Source: Streptococcaceae bacterium (GTDB taxonomy: Bacteria; Bacillota; Bacilli; Lactobacillales; Streptococcaceae). Taken from it: a DNA stretch of 5,822 nt. Positions within the stretch are counted from its first letter, which is position 1, and each line of letters begins with the position of its first letter. The translations under genes were made by a program, and so were the position numbers. Under the pieces are notes generated by a model, which was not told the origin of the DNA, ran no database searches, and was given only the letters and a program-made list of their open reading frames with translations. The stretch covers positions 1 through 5,822 of the forward strand of contig JAISYB010000062.1 in the NCBI GenBank assembly GCA_031270215.1, written 5' to 3'. Shown piece after piece: positions 5,813 through 5,822 of the stretch.

Positions 5813-5822
5813 AGAGTAGGTG

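Noticed and set aside
1..5822. CRISPR array, tRNA or rRNA genes
   Set aside because: No spaced direct repeats, no cloverleaf with a GTTCRANNC-type T arm, and no rRNA-like stretch were seen on either strand.

Overview
The window is AT-rich and reads as a low-GC Gram-positive bacterium. The protein families (a lipoprotein-type ApbE, a sortase-fold enzyme, a YdjG/YdjH/YdjI-type membrane cassette and an IS605-type TnpA), strong GGAG-type ribosome binding sites and short intergenic palindromes fit Lactobacillales best (Lactococcus/Streptococcus/Enterococcus/Vagococcus breadth). Genus cannot be fixed from the sequence alone.

Layout. (1) Bases 2-1706, plus strand: the 3' part of an ApbE-like FAD:protein FMN transferase gene, then, 49 bases on, a small exported protein with a Pro/Ala/Glu linker and a sortase catalytic domain. 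Both act outside the membrane and are probably co-transcribed. (2) Bases 1707-2247: a non-coding convergence zone holding a composite palindromic repeat (1744-1956), further nested hairpins, and one very short minus-strand ORF with a good ribosome binding site. (3) Bases 2248-5280, minus strand: a tight three-gene operon, transcribed from about 5310 downwards. It encodes an SPFH/band-7 protein with two C-terminal zinc ribbons (YdjI-like), a tail-anchored protein with two N-terminal zinc ribbons (YdjG-like) and a TPM-domain membrane protein (YdjH-like, UPF0603). Gene junctions are a 4-base gap and a 4-base ATGA overlap. (4) Bases 5281-5584: the operon's leader and promoter, a perfect 34-bp-arm palindrome (5441-5509) and a small hairpin (5524-5542). 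(5) Bases 5585-5812, plus strand: the C-terminal half of an IS200/IS605-family TnpA, cut at its HUH motif.

How the genes work together. In Bacillus subtilis, ydjG, ydjH and ydjI follow pspA, and the SPFH protein links PspA to the membrane under envelope stress. Here the three partners are kept, but in the order I-G-H and with no pspA in view, so the cassette is probably a membrane-stress or membrane-domain module that works with another or distant effector. The ApbE/sortase pair suggests extracytoplasmic flavinylation and covalent processing of surface proteins. However, the ApbE copy departs from consensus at a metal-binding position and across its GGIAKG-like motif, so its activity is uncertain. 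The most unusual non-coding signals are the 69-bp palindrome beside the transposase remnant and the composite hairpin repeat downstream of the sortase gene.
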